Assembly (NCBI GenBank): GCA_038247245.1
Contig: JBBRVE010000005.1
Span: 11,178 to 75,177, forward strand
Direction: 5' to 3'
DNA length: 64,000 nt
DNA from: JAPWJZ01 sp038247245
GTDB taxonomy: Bacteria > Pseudomonadota > Alphaproteobacteria > Micavibrionales > UBA2020
The position numbers were made by a program, and so were the translations under genes. The notes beneath the pieces were generated by a model. The model had not been told where the DNA came from and ran no database searches. It saw nothing but the letters and a program-made list of their open reading frames with translations. This document shows positions 8,335 through 17,268 of this stretch, piece by piece. The stretch's first letter is position 1, and each line of letters starts with the position of its first letter.

Positions 8335-9285
8335 TTAAACGCGGAACGGCTTCTGCGGGCCGGAAGTGCCGCCCGTATTGCGCTTGCCGATCACATCGGA
8401 TTCCGCCGCTTCACCGCCCAGCTTCACGAATTCGGCGAGCGCCTTGCGGAGCGCTGCTTCGGCGATGTTGTCGAAATTTTCGGGCGCGGAAGTTGTCTCC
8501 ACGCCGCTGCGCGTGTTTTCGTTGATGACCGTGCGCTCGCGGCTTTCGAAATTGAAAATTTCGGTCAGGCGGCGGTTGATGTCGGGGATCTCGCCGATAT
8601 GCGTCACCTGATGTTCGCCGGTGCGTAACCATCGGTCATTGCCGCTATAGGCGGCTGCGGCTGGTTGCTGCGCGGCGGGTTCATCTTTGGCGACCGGTGT
8701 CTCGAGGATTTTCTGCAGGTGCGCGCCCTTGGTGGTTGCGATATCCATCTGCGTCTGGCCTTTTTTGTCGGGTATGTCGGTGCGCGCACCGCTTTGCACC
8801 AGAAATTCCACCACGTTCGCATGGCCCTGAATGACCGCCCAATGCAGGGGCGTGTAGCCATTATTGACGATCACCGTATCGAGATCGGCGTTATAACTTA
8901 CCAGCAGCTTCACCAGTTCGATATCTCCCTGATGCGCGGCGAAATGCAGGGGGGTGATGTAATCGGCGGCATGGGCGTTCACATCCGCGCCGCGCTTGAC
9001 CAGCACTTTAGCAGCCTCGCGCCGCTTGTTAATCAGGCTGAGTGTCAGCGGCGTGTGGCCTTCCTTGTCAGGCGTGTCTGCGCTGAGGCCGAATTTCAGC
9101 ATGGTATTGAGGATATCTGCATGGCCCAGCTTGGCGGCATGGGCGATGGCGGTCATGCCCGCTTCGTCGCGCGCGTTCAAATCGACTTTGCGGCTGTTGA
9201 AATAGTATTCCTTCACATAGCGCGTGACGGTTTTCTCGTCGTTGTCTTTCACGGCCTGAAGGAATTTTTTTACGCTGTCGAACAT
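8335..9285 (-). CDS. Ankyrin-repeat protein with conserved C-terminal EIFNFESRER domain
   Basis: A 316-residue paralogue of its two neighbours. Ankyrin repeats span about 5-195 (EGHTPLTLSLINKRREAAKV, ITPLHFAAHQGDIELVKLLV, YTPLHWAVIQGHANVVEFLV). After an Ala/Gln-rich linker comes W219, then EIFNFESRER (242-251), 'INENTRSGVE' and a terminal helix. The start ATG shares one base with the upstream gene's stop (TAATG at 9283-9287), so the two are translationally coupled. No signal peptide or membrane segment. Partner and function unknown. Confidence 0.85.
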   Translation of the reverse strand: MFDSVKKFLQAVKDNDEKTVTRYVKEYYFNSRKVDLNARDEAGMTAIAHAAKLGHADILNTMLKFGLSADTPDKEGHTPLTLSLINKRREAAKVLVKRGADVNAHAADYITPLHFAAHQGDIELVKLLVSYNADLDTVIVNNGYTPLHWAVIQGHANVVEFLVQSGARTDIPDKKGQTQMDIATTKGAHLQKILETPVAKDEPAAQQPAAAAYSGNDRWLRTGEHQVTHIGEIPDINRRLTEIFNFESRERTVINENTRSGVETTSAPENFDNIAEAALRKALAEFVKLGGEAAESDVIGKRNTGGTSGPQKPFRV

Positions 9286-10397
9286 TACGGCATCCTCGCC
9301 GTTTTATTGAGCGTGCGTTTGGTCAGCTGCGTGTCATCCAGCGCGCCGCCGAAATCGCGGTAGGCGGTCGCGGCCTTCTGCAATGCCGCTTCATCCAGCG
9401 TGTCGAAGCTTTGCGGCGCTGCCATGTTTTCAGCGCCCGTGCGCAGGTTTTCCGATATCACGATGCGCTCGCGGCTTTCGAAATTGAAAATCTCGGTCAG
9501 TTTGCGCTCCAGCGCAGGATAGATGCCCACATGCGCAACCTTGCCCTCGCCCATGCGCAGCCATGTTTCGGTTTCTTTTTCCGTCGTATCGGGCATGTCG
9601 TAACCGGGGCGAGCGATCTTTTCAAACGGCGTCAGCAACCGGACGGCGAATTCGTTGCCGTGCGAACGGGCGTATTCCAGCGCGTTGAGGCCGTTGTTGG
9701 TTTTGACGTCGGGATTTGCGCCTTTTTCAATCAGGTGCTCGATCATCTGCTGGCGATTATAGACAATCGCCCAATGCAGGGGGCTGTAGCCGTTCGCGCT
9801 GTCGCGCTGGTTAATATCCGCGCCGCTGTCCAGCAGCAGCGTCACCATTTTCTGCGAATTGTTGATCGCTGCGTAATGCAGGGGGCAGCGTTTCTGGTCG
9901 TCATTTATATCGATATCAGCGCCTGCCGCGAGCAGCAATTTTACGATTTCAGTACGGTCGTGTTGCGCCGCCTGCAACAAAGGCTGGTTCAGGTTCGGGT
10001 CGGCCTTCGCCTCCAGCAGATACGTAACCCCCGTGGCGCTGCCACGTGCTGCCGCGATAGACAATGGCGTAGCGCTGCCTTGCGCTTTGCCATTCGCATC
10101 GGCGCCGTTGACCAGAAAATGGCGCAGCGCCTCGTTGCGGCCATTCATTACGGCGATGGCAAGCGGCGTGTAATGGATGCTGCCTGTGGCCTCGATATCC
10201 GCACCTGCGTCCAGCAGCGCGTCAATCGTGTTTATCTTGCCCGCCTTGGCGGCAAGGTGCAGGGCGGTATAGCCCTCGCGATCGGTCACTTTCAGGTATT
10301 CGGCGGCATGCTTGCCCGCCAGATAGCTTTTCAGCACATCCACATCGCCACGCTCGGCGGCCTTCAGGAAGCCTTTATTGGTGTGCATCAGGGGCAT
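9285..10397 (-). CDS. Ankyrin-repeat protein with conserved C-terminal EIFNFESRER domain
   Basis: The largest of the three paralogues (370 residues) and the first gene of the coupled pair. Seven or so ankyrin repeats cover about 8-255 (GYTALHLAAKAGKINTIDAL, CPLHYAAINNSQKMVTLLLD, YSPLHWAIVYNRQQMIEHLI). The C-terminal block has W279, EIFNFESRER (302-311), 'ISENLRTGAE' and a closing helix. It is transcribed divergently from a membrane protein gene; the shared 139-nt gap must contain both promoters. The conserved C-terminus argues that the ankyrin part varies in partner while the tail does a common job. Confidence 0.85.
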   Translation of the reverse strand: MPLMHTNKGFLKAAERGDVDVLKSYLAGKHAAEYLKVTDREGYTALHLAAKAGKINTIDALLDAGADIEATGSIHYTPLAIAVMNGRNEALRHFLVNGADANGKAQGSATPLSIAAARGSATGVTYLLEAKADPNLNQPLLQAAQHDRTEIVKLLLAAGADIDINDDQKRCPLHYAAINNSQKMVTLLLDSGADINQRDSANGYSPLHWAIVYNRQQMIEHLIEKGANPDVKTNNGLNALEYARSHGNEFAVRLLTPFEKIARPGYDMPDTTEKETETWLRMGEGKVAHVGIYPALERKLTEIFNFESRERIVISENLRTGAENMAAPQSFDTLDEAALQKAATAYRDFGGALDDTQLTKRTLNKTARMP

Positions 10398-10536
10398 CGC
10401 GATCCTGTCATTGGAATCCGAGGAACAGGCGTACTATAGAAAATAGGGGTTACTATGTCAAAGCGGAATCGGCGATTGTTAATTACCATAACGCACAACA
10501 TCTGGCGCTTATATATTTGCGCGGGGGGAAGTGACA

Positions 10537-11193
10537 GTGTTTATCCGCCTTCATATGCTGGCACATCTAGGACAGGGCATTTTGGCGACATATCAGGAAA
10601 TTTTCGGGCTGGTGGCGTTCCTTATCGGGCTATGGGGGACGGGCGTATATGTCGCCTCCATCTTCCGCGGCGAAACGCGCCCGCATGTATACACGCATCT
10701 GGTTTGGGGCCTCGTCACGCTGATCGCGTTTCTGGGGCAGCTGGCCGATCACGCAGGGCCCGGCGCATGGGCGCTGGGCATCACGGCGGCGGCGTGCCTG
10801 TTTCAGGCTGGCCTTGCGCTGAAATGGGGCGAGAAAAACATCACGCGCGGTGACAAGCTGTCACTTGTCGCAGCCTTCGTCGCGGTCGTGCCGTGGATGA
10901 TGACGGATGATCCGTTATTGTCGGTCGTGCTGGCATCGGTCATCAGCGGCGTCGCGTTCTTCCCGACGATCCGCAAATCATGGACAAAACCGGACGAAGA
11001 AAACCTGACCGCCTATATGATCGCGAATGTGAAACTGGGGCTGTCACTTGTCGCACTCACGCATTTCACGGTGACAACGCTTGTGTATCCTGTGTCGTCC
11101 ATCGTGATTAACACGGCGTTTGTTTTGTTATGCGTTTCCCGCCGCGCCGCCTTGGCCCCCTCTACCGCCCTTGCGGGAGAGGGCGGGGGGTGA
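10537..11193 (+). CDS. Multi-pass integral membrane protein, PQ-loop-like
   Basis: A 218-residue protein with about seven hydrophobic segments. The stretch 'VYVASIFRGETRPHVYTH' resembles the PQ-loop/SWEET-like motif in which a short loop with Arg-Gly-x-Thr-x-Pro follows a helix, but I cannot place it in a named family. GTG 10537 is preferred because GGGGGGAA (10523-10530) is at good spacing; GTG 10531 is too close. The last ~18 residues (AALAPSTALAGEGGG) are encoded by the left arm of a palindromic repeat, so the original C-terminus was probably changed by repeat insertion. Divergent from the ankyrin cluster. Confidence 0.7.
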   Translation: MFIRLHMLAHLGQGILATYQEIFGLVAFLIGLWGTGVYVASIFRGETRPHVYTHLVWGLVTLIAFLGQLADHAGPGAWALGITAAACLFQAGLALKWGEKNITRGDKLSLVAAFVAVVPWMMTDDPLLSVVLASVISGVAFFPTIRKSWTKPDEENLTAYMIANVKLGLSLVALTHFTVTTLVYPVSSIVINTAFVLLCVSRRAALAPSTALAGEGGG

Positions 11194-11280
11194 GGGTGAG
11201 TCTGGGATGGAATGCCCGTCAATTCTCGCACTGACACGCACCCCCACCCTGACCCTCCCCCGCAAGGGCGGGAGAGGGGA
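11155..11280. repeat. Palindromic repeat element, arms in inverted orientation
   Basis: The left arm contains ACCGCCCTTGCGGGAGAGGG (11164-11183) then a GTGAGGGTG end; the right arm contains CACCCTGACCCTCCCC (11245-11260) then CGCAAGGGCGGGAGAGGGG. Arms of ~38-40 nt are imperfect reverse complements separated by ~40 nt. The left arm is inside the 3' end of the membrane protein gene. The element lies between convergent genes and could serve as a bidirectional transcript end. Confidence 0.65.
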
Positions 11281-11306
11281 TAAGGGCGCGGTAGTGTTTT
11301 AAAATA

Positions 11307-13385
11307 TTACAGGCAGAAATTCTGCAGCTTCGGCGAAGGGCCGTTGCCTTTGCTGATGGGCTGGGTGGCTTTCACGAGGAACTCCGCAGCCGAAGGATCA
11401 ACCTTGTCCAGCAGTGGCTTCAGCGTGTTGCGGACTTCCGTGTGGTAATCGTTCAGCCATTTCAATTCTTCGGGCGTCAGCAGGGCAGGCTCGACCAAAT
11501 TGGTGTCGATGGGCGCCATGGTGAGCGTCTTGAAGCCCAGCAGTTTCTTGCCATCCGCATCCACCTTGCCCGTATCAATCACGGTCACGAGGTTTTCGAT
11601 ACGGATGCCGTATGCGCCTTCCTTGTAAAACCCCGGTTCGTTCGACACGATCATGCCGGCTTCGAACGGCACGGTGGTGGAGCGCGGTGAAATGCCCGCA
11701 GGGCCTTCATGCACGGAAAGATAGCTGCCCACGCCATGGCCGGTGCCATGCGCGTAATCAAGGCCGACTTCCTTCAGCGCGGCGCGCGCCTTGTCGTCCA
11801 GCGCCTTGCCCACGGTGCCTTCGGGGAATACGCTCATTGCGACCTGAATATGCCCCTTCAGCACGCGGGTGTTGTGTTCCTTCATCTCCGCCGTCACGTT
11901 ATCGACCGCGACGGTGCGGGTAATATCGGTCGTGCCGTCAAGGTATTGCGCGCCGGAATCGACAAGATAGATAGGCCCTGCGATTAGCGGCTTGTTGGTT
12001 TCGGGCGACGAGCGATAATGCACAATCGCGCCGTTGCCGCCCGCACCGGAAATGGTGTCAAAGCTCAGGCCACGGAAATTCTGCCCCTGCTCGCGGAAGG
12101 ATTGCAGCAGGTCGGATGCCGTCAGTTCGTCGTATTTCGCCGCCTGACCCTGACCGCAGATGGATGCCAGAAAGCGCGTGACAGCCACGCCGTCGCGGAT
12201 ATGCGCGTCGATCGTGCCCTGAATTTCCACCGCGTTCTTTTTCGCTTTCATCAGCTGGATCGGGCTTTTTTCGGCAATCATCGCGCCGCCCGCCGTCTTG
12301 ATGATGTCTTCGACCTTGGCGGGGGAGGAGCCGGGATCAACCCAGACCTTCTTACCCTGTTTCGCCAAGGCCTCGATGCCGCCCGCGAATGCCGCAAGGT
12401 CGTGCAGGCGCACATCGGCGCCCACCCAAGCTTTCGTTTCCTCGGTCACCTTGCGGCTGTCGATATACCAGTCAACAGATCCGTCCTTGTGCGCGATGGC
12501 ATAGGAAAGGGCGAAGGGCGTGCAGGGCACGTCGCCGCCACGGATGTTGAGAAGCCATGCAATTTCTTCGGGCAGCGCGACCGCGATCGCATCCGCGCCT
12601 TTTGTGGTCAATGCCTGCGCCAGGTCGTTGCGCTTGTCGTCCGACGTCTTGCCGGCGAATTGCAGAGGTTGCGGCACAACGGGGGCGAGCGGCGCGGGCG
12701 GCTGGTCTTTCCACGCGGCGTCCAGCGGGTTGTCCTGCAGCAGAACCAGCGTGCCGCCGGCCTTTTCGACCGCATCCTTGATGCGTTTCAGATCATTGGG
12801 CGTATGCACCCACGGATCGACGCCGAAGCGCGCGCCGGCGGGCAAATTCTTTTCGATCCATTCAACCGGCGACATGGTCGGGATCGGCGCCTGATTTTCC
12901 GACACGTTGCAGATCTGGAATGATTTGTCGTCAACTTGGGCGCGGGATTGCAGCGTGTAGCGGCCATCGGTGAAAAAGCCGGCCTTGTCGTTCAGCACCA
13001 CCGCATAACCGGCGGAGCCTGTGAATTCGGTGATCCAGGCAAGGCGTTCGGCGCGGGCCGGCACATATTCGCCCTGAAATTCATCGGCGCGGGGAATATA
13101 GAAACCATCGACGCCGCGCTTCGCCATTTCGGCGCGAAGATCCGCCAGTTTATCCTGCTTCACATTGTTCTGGTTGGCGGCGAGGTGTTCTTTCAATGCG
13201 GCCAGCTGCTGCACGGTTTCGGCATTGTCGTTGGTCTGGAACAGGCGCGCCCAGCGTTGCGGCTCGCCAAGGTCGGCGGGCGCGGCGTTGATGCCACGCA
13301 ACGTTTCCTTCACTTCCTCGACCGAGCGTTTTTCGCCGGAAGCGGAGAGGAGGGATTTCAGGTGCTCGTCGCCTTTATAGCTCAT
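11307..13385 (-). CDS. pepP: Xaa-Pro aminopeptidase P, family M24B
   Basis: Cytoplasmic metallopeptidase that removes an N-terminal residue preceding proline. The 692-residue chain has the long three-domain form: two creatinase-like N-terminal domains (about 85-380, including DGFYIPRADEFQGEYV) and the pita-bread catalytic domain. Metal ligands can be read in 'LVDSGAQYLDGTTDITR' (two Asp), 'HGTGHGVGSYLSVHEGP' (His) and 'NEPGFYKEGAYGIRIEN' (two Glu). About 80 extra residues precede the usual start; they may be a real extension, since ATG 13385 overlaps the upstream stop in an ATGA. It is the last gene of a three-gene chain. Confidence 0.93.
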   Translation of the reverse strand: MSYKGDEHLKSLLSASGEKRSVEEVKETLRGINAAPADLGEPQRWARLFQTNDNAETVQQLAALKEHLAANQNNVKQDKLADLRAEMAKRGVDGFYIPRADEFQGEYVPARAERLAWITEFTGSAGYAVVLNDKAGFFTDGRYTLQSRAQVDDKSFQICNVSENQAPIPTMSPVEWIEKNLPAGARFGVDPWVHTPNDLKRIKDAVEKAGGTLVLLQDNPLDAAWKDQPPAPLAPVVPQPLQFAGKTSDDKRNDLAQALTTKGADAIAVALPEEIAWLLNIRGGDVPCTPFALSYAIAHKDGSVDWYIDSRKVTEETKAWVGADVRLHDLAAFAGGIEALAKQGKKVWVDPGSSPAKVEDIIKTAGGAMIAEKSPIQLMKAKKNAVEIQGTIDAHIRDGVAVTRFLASICGQGQAAKYDELTASDLLQSFREQGQNFRGLSFDTISGAGGNGAIVHYRSSPETNKPLIAGPIYLVDSGAQYLDGTTDITRTVAVDNVTAEMKEHNTRVLKGHIQVAMSVFPEGTVGKALDDKARAALKEVGLDYAHGTGHGVGSYLSVHEGPAGISPRSTTVPFEAGMIVSNEPGFYKEGAYGIRIENLVTVIDTGKVDADGKKLLGFKTLTMAPIDTNLVEPALLTPEELKWLNDYHTEVRNTLKPLLDKVDPSAAEFLVKATQPISKGNGPSPKLQNFCL

Positions 13386-14293
13386 ACGGGTTTCTCCAGA
13401 CTGAACCAGGTTATTTCATGTTTGTTGTGATACAAATGGATAGCATACGACCCCTCGATGTCAAGGAAGGGCTGGATGGCCTTGAAGTCGGTATCCCCTT
13501 GTAATTTAATCGTAGTTACAAAGTTGCGCGCAAAACCCTGATCGCGCCAGTCGCTCACAAGGCGGAAGAGGCGTTCCGGATAACATATGACATCTGAAAA
13601 CAGCCAGTCGACCGGGCCGATATCCTTCGGCGCAATCGAAAACGCACTTTGCTCCATGTATTTCACGCGCGGCAGTTTCGCGATGTTGGGGGCGAGCGGC
13701 GCTTTGTCGACGCTGATGACGTTCGCGCCAAGGCTGTGCAAAACCCAGGTCCAGCCGCCGGGGGCGGAGCCGAAATCGATGCAGGTCTCGCCGTTTTTCG
13801 GCATCTTGCCGCCACGGGTGAGCGCCTCCCACAATTTCAGGTAGGCGCGGTTGGGCGGCTCGCCCTTGTCCTCGTCGAATTTATACGCGCCGTTCGGCAC
13901 GGGTTCGGAACAGGCGGGCGAGGCGAGGATCAGGTTTTCCTTCACCAGCGTCCATGATCCCAGCGGCGCGGTAATCAGCGGCTGCCCGAATTTCAGCGGC
14001 TTGCCGCCCACATGCGGCAGTTTTTCAGTGATAAGGCCGGAACGGCGGTGAAAATCGAAACCGTAATTCCACCAGTTGCGCTGCAAAGACTTTAACTTTT
14101 TTGCGGCATCGCCGATGGAGGACACTTCAATCCATTGCGGGTTCAGCCAGCTGTTTTCCGCCCAGATCACGCGCCGCGCGGGCTTTTTTGAAATGACAAG
14201 GCGTTCATGCACATCATCCACATCATCGCCGAGTTCGGCCACCAGTTCATGGACGAAACCTTCAGGCGCCAGATAGGCTGAAAAATCGCTCAT
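13382..14293 (-). CDS. SAM-dependent rRNA 2'-O-ribose methyltransferase, RlmM/FtsJ-like
   Basis: Probable RNA 2'-O-methyltransferase; E. coli RlmM, which modifies 23S C2498, has the same architecture. Of 303 residues, 1-140 form an N-terminal RNA-binding-type region and the rest a Rossmann domain. SAM motif I is DFGSAPGG (173-180). The K-D-K-E tetrad typical of FtsJ enzymes can be placed at K153, D234, K263 and E293 (YLK, FSDV, TIK, KHE). The gene overlaps both neighbours by ATGA (14290-14293 and 13382-13385), so it sits in the middle of a coupled operon. The exact target nucleotide is inferred. Confidence 0.82.
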   Translation of the reverse strand: MSDFSAYLAPEGFVHELVAELGDDVDDVHERLVISKKPARRVIWAENSWLNPQWIEVSSIGDAAKKLKSLQRNWWNYGFDFHRRSGLITEKLPHVGGKPLKFGQPLITAPLGSWTLVKENLILASPACSEPVPNGAYKFDEDKGEPPNRAYLKLWEALTRGGKMPKNGETCIDFGSAPGGWTWVLHSLGANVISVDKAPLAPNIAKLPRVKYMEQSAFSIAPKDIGPVDWLFSDVICYPERLFRLVSDWRDQGFARNFVTTIKLQGDTDFKAIQPFLDIEGSYAIHLYHNKHEITWFSLEKPV

Positions 14294-14853
14294 GGGGATT
14301 TGGGGCGGATCAGCGTGGATTTGCGCAAGGCAGTTGCGCTGTCGAACACCTGCGCCGCATCGTTATCATTCACCACGGCATTTCTTGCTGCGTGGGTGAT
14401 GATTTCCTGCTGGAATTTCACCAATGCGTCGGGGTCGTTTTTCAGGTCGAAAACAATCGCGCGCACGTTGGATGTAGCAACGCCGTCTTCGATTTTTATT
14501 TCCGCGCCGTTATAACGGATATCGAAATTCGACAGCCCGATCTGCAGCGCGTTCTTGCCGCCCGACTTGGTCGCAAGGCCGAACAGCCGGTGGATGCTGC
14601 CGATGCGTAACACGCCGCTGATCGGCACGGTCACGCTGGCATTGCTGAAAAGGTCGAACGCCTGTTCCGATGAATCGCCGAAAACTTCCAGCGAAACGTC
14701 GATGCCCGCTTCCTTTAATTCGCCAATCGCGGTGCTGATATTTTGCAGCGCCTTGTCGAAGCCGGATTTCGCGCCATAGCTTGCGAATTCGTCCTTCGCG
14801 GCGTTGAATTCTGCGGTGATTTTTTCGCGGGGTAAACGCTTCATGGCATCCAT
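14290..14853 (-). CDS. Hypothetical protein, first gene of coupled operon
   Basis: A 187-residue protein I do not recognise. The N-terminal half is helical (KITAEFNAAKDEFASYG, ALQNISTAIGELKEAGIDVS), followed by a hydrophobic beta-rich centre (ASVTVPISGVLRIGSIHRL) and a helical C-terminus. No signal peptide or metal motif. Start ATG 14853 (MDAMKRLPREK) or ATG 14844 is likely; a longer frame to 15087 would run through the divergent promoter region and the start of the phosphomannomutase gene. The stop overlaps the methyltransferase start by ATGA, which suggests co-expression. Confidence 0.7.
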   Translation of the reverse strand: MDAMKRLPREKITAEFNAAKDEFASYGAKSGFDKALQNISTAIGELKEAGIDVSLEVFGDSSEQAFDLFSNASVTVPISGVLRIGSIHRLFGLATKSGGKNALQIGLSNFDIRYNGAEIKIEDGVATSNVRAIVFDLKNDPDALVKFQQEIITHAARNAVVNDNDAAQVFDSATALRKSTLIRPKSP

Positions 14854-14873
14854 TAGAATCTGGTTAAGGGTTC

Positions 14874-14973
14874 CACTATAGTGAAATAATATACCTTGGC
14901 AATATGAAAACTGCAGGAGTTGCGTTTGCTTGCGAGGAAGGGTGGGGTGGGATAAAACTAATGACACTATAAT
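14874..14973. promoter_or_regulatory. Divergent promoter region with palindrome and -10 element
   Basis: The gap 14854-14998 separates divergent genes. It contains a perfect palindrome CACTATAGTG (14874-14883) and a perfect -10 hexamer TATAAT (14968-14973) 25 nt before the phosphomannomutase ATG. A clear -35 was not found. The palindrome could be an operator for the minus-strand operon, whose start codon is 21 nt away. Confidence 0.45.
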
Positions 14974-14998
14974 TTCACCAGTTTCCGGAATATCGCAC

Positions 14999-16408
14999 AT
15001 GCAGACAGCCAAGAAAACCTTCGCCGCCACCCACACATTCGACCAGAGCATCCTGCGCGAATACGACATTCGCGGCACAGTTGGCAATACCTTGAAGGCA
15101 GATGACTGCTATTTCATCGGTCGCGGCTTTGGCACTGTCTTGAAACGCAAGGGCGGTACGACGATTGCGGTGGGCTTTGACGGCCGCGAAAGCTCCCCCG
15201 AATTTGCCGAACACGCGATCCGTGGGTTGATGGATTGCGGCCTCACGGTCGAGGCGATCGGCTTGGGCCCCACCCCCATGGCCTATTTCACCATGAAATC
15301 ACGCGACCTTGATGCGGCCATTCAGGTTACCGGCTCCCACAGCCCGCTGTCGTATAACGGCATCAAGATGACCTTCAAGGACCAGTCGTTCTTTGGCGCG
15401 GATATCCAGAAACTGGGCAAAATGGTGGCCGCCGGTGATTTCGAGACGGGGCAGGGTACTGTCACCGAAATCGATATTCAGGATATTTACGTCGACCGCC
15501 TTGCCAAGGCTTATGACGGCCCGAAAGATTTGAATGTGGCATGGGATAACGGCAATGGCGCGGCGGGTGAAATCCTGCGCCGCCTTGTGAAAAAACTGCC
15601 CGGCAAACACACGCTGATTTTCGACGAGATCGACGGCACGTTTCCGAACCACCACCCCGACCCGACGGTTGCTAAAAACCTTGTCGACCTGCAAAAGCTG
15701 GTCAAGGACGTGAAGGCCGATGTGGGCATCGGTTTCGATGGCGATGCCGACCGTATCGGCGCGGTCGATGGCGATGGCAGTATCCTGTGGGCGGATCTGC
15801 TGATGGCGGTCTACGCGCAGGAAGTGCTGAACACCCATCCCGGCGCGTATATCATCGCCGACGTGAAATGCAGCCGCGTGCTGTTCGATGAAATCGAACG
15901 CCTTGGCGGCAAACCCGTCATGTGGATCACCGGCCATTCGCTGATCAAGCAAAAGATGCGCGAACTGAACGCGCCGCTGGCGGGCGAGCTTGCGGGCCAT
16001 ATCTGCTTTGCCGATAAATATTACGGCTTCGACGATGCGATTTATGACGCTGTGCGCCTGCTGAACATTCTCAGCCATTCCGGCAAGTCGCTGTCGCAGC
16101 TGACCGCGCATCTGCCGAAAATGCAGAACACCCCCGAAATCCGTTTCCATGTTCCGGCGGAGCGTAAATTCGACATCGCGCCCGAAATCAAGGCGCGCCT
16201 GAAAGCGGAAGCGGCCAAGGATGTCGAGATCATCGATATCGACGGCGTGCGCGTGACAACGCCCGATGGCTGGTGGCTGATGCGCCCGTCGAACACCGAA
16301 GACGCGCTGACCATCCGCGCCGAAGGATTTAACGCCGAAGGGCTGGAGCGTTTGAAAAACCAGCTGATCGACCAGCTGAAACAAAGCGGTATCGGATCGC
16401 CGTTCTAA
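14999..16408 (+). CDS. Phosphomannomutase/phosphoglucomutase
   Basis: Cytoplasmic alpha-D-phosphohexomutase that interconverts hexose 6- and 1-phosphates for polysaccharide precursor synthesis. The 469 residues carry the four signature loops: the phosphoserine loop VTGSHSP (catalytic Ser about 113), the metal loop DGDADR (247-252), the sugar loop GELAGHICF and the phosphate loop RPSNTEDALTIRAE. ATG 14999 gives the usual N-terminus with FDQSILREYDIRG; the frame is open further upstream but lacks family similarity. chpT follows after 22 nt and is probably cotranscribed. Mannose versus glucose preference cannot be read from sequence. Confidence 0.92.
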   Translation: MQTAKKTFAATHTFDQSILREYDIRGTVGNTLKADDCYFIGRGFGTVLKRKGGTTIAVGFDGRESSPEFAEHAIRGLMDCGLTVEAIGLGPTPMAYFTMKSRDLDAAIQVTGSHSPLSYNGIKMTFKDQSFFGADIQKLGKMVAAGDFETGQGTVTEIDIQDIYVDRLAKAYDGPKDLNVAWDNGNGAAGEILRRLVKKLPGKHTLIFDEIDGTFPNHHPDPTVAKNLVDLQKLVKDVKADVGIGFDGDADRIGAVDGDGSILWADLLMAVYAQEVLNTHPGAYIIADVKCSRVLFDEIERLGGKPVMWITGHSLIKQKMRELNAPLAGELAGHICFADKYYGFDDAIYDAVRLLNILSHSGKSLSQLTAHLPKMQNTPEIRFHVPAERKFDIAPEIKARLKAEAAKDVEIIDIDGVRVTTPDGWWLMRPSNTEDALTIRAEGFNAEGLERLKNQLIDQLKQSGIGSPF

Positions 16409-16430
16409 TCTTTAACCCAAGGGGAATATC

Positions 16431-17072
16431 ATGGACGTCCTGCTGAGCCCGCGCGTGATGGAATTGATCGCATCACGCATCTGCCACGATCTGGTCAGCC
16501 CCGTGGGCGCGGTCAGCAACGGTGTGGAACTCATGCAGGAACTGGGCGATGACGCGGGCGAGGAAGCGATGAAGCTGATCGCCGACAGCGCGCTGCAGGC
16601 CTCCATCCGCCTGAAGGCGTTCCGCCTGTCCTACGGCGCGGCGGGCACCGACAAAAACGTCGGGTTCAAGGATATCCGCGATGTGTTTTCCGACCTTTTG
16701 AAATCCGGCCGTATTCAGGCAGAGTTCGAGCCTGATCTGGGCGTCAAATTTTCGATGCCGCCGCGCGGTTTTTTCAAAGTCCTGCTGAACCTGCTGGTGC
16801 TTGCCGAAGAATGCAACCACGGCGAAGGCAAAATTTCCGTCTCCGCGCTGGAAGGCAACAAGGGCCTGAAAATCCTTGTCACCGGAAAAAATCCCGGTTT
16901 CCGCGAAGGTGCCGAAGCCGCGCTGCGCGGTGAAACGGCTGCCGACGACCTCGACCCGCGTTCTGTCCATGCGTATGTGACGGGCAAATTCGCGCAAGTG
17001 TTTGACCTGAAACTGACCTGGACATCGCAGGCGGATTTCGGCCGCGTGGAATTCCAGCTGCATACCTCCTGA
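16431..17072 (+). CDS. chpT: Histidine phosphotransferase ChpT
   Basis: Relays phosphate from the hybrid kinase CckA to CtrA (and CpdR) in alphaproteobacteria. The 213-residue protein has the ChpT hallmark: an N-terminal dimerisation helix with the phospho-accepting His in ASRICHDLVSPVGA (H19), a second helix, then a degenerate ATPase-like domain lacking kinase ATP-binding boxes. A ribosome site AAGGGG lies 9 nt before ATG. It follows the phosphomannomutase gene closely. Together with ctrA at 23235-23948 it shows that the cell-cycle phosphorelay operates in this organism; cckA is not in the window. Confidence 0.9.
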   Translation: MDVLLSPRVMELIASRICHDLVSPVGAVSNGVELMQELGDDAGEEAMKLIADSALQASIRLKAFRLSYGAAGTDKNVGFKDIRDVFSDLLKSGRIQAEFEPDLGVKFSMPPRGFFKVLLNLLVLAEECNHGEGKISVSALEGNKGLKILVTGKNPGFREGAEAALRGETAADDLDPRSVHAYVTGKFAQVFDLKLTWTSQADFGRVEFQLHTS

Positions 17073-17212
17073 TCCGTTTAAAACCGCGCGCGATATTCGC
17101 CAGCAAAGTCAGATCCTTGCGGATTTGAAATTGCGTTTTTCGCATTTATATGTTATGTTTAAAAGGATAACGGTTATTGAACATGGTGAAAAAGGGACTA
17201 AAAACCGATAGA

Positions 17213-17240
17213 TTGACATAATTCAACGGCGCGCTAAACT
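17213..17240 (+). promoter_or_regulatory. Sigma-70-type promoter of ankyrin gene 17269
   Basis: TTGACA (17213-17218), a 16-nt spacer and TAAACT (17235-17240), 28 nt before the ATG. A GAGG ribosome site follows. Confidence 0.6.
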
Positions 17241-17268
17241 ATACCTGTTCCAAAACCCGAGGTTACCG

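Noticed and set aside
10455..10853. 132-codon plus-strand frame overlapping the membrane protein gene
   Set aside because: Out of frame with the hydrophobic protein at 10537-11193, which has a better ribosome site and clear membrane segments.
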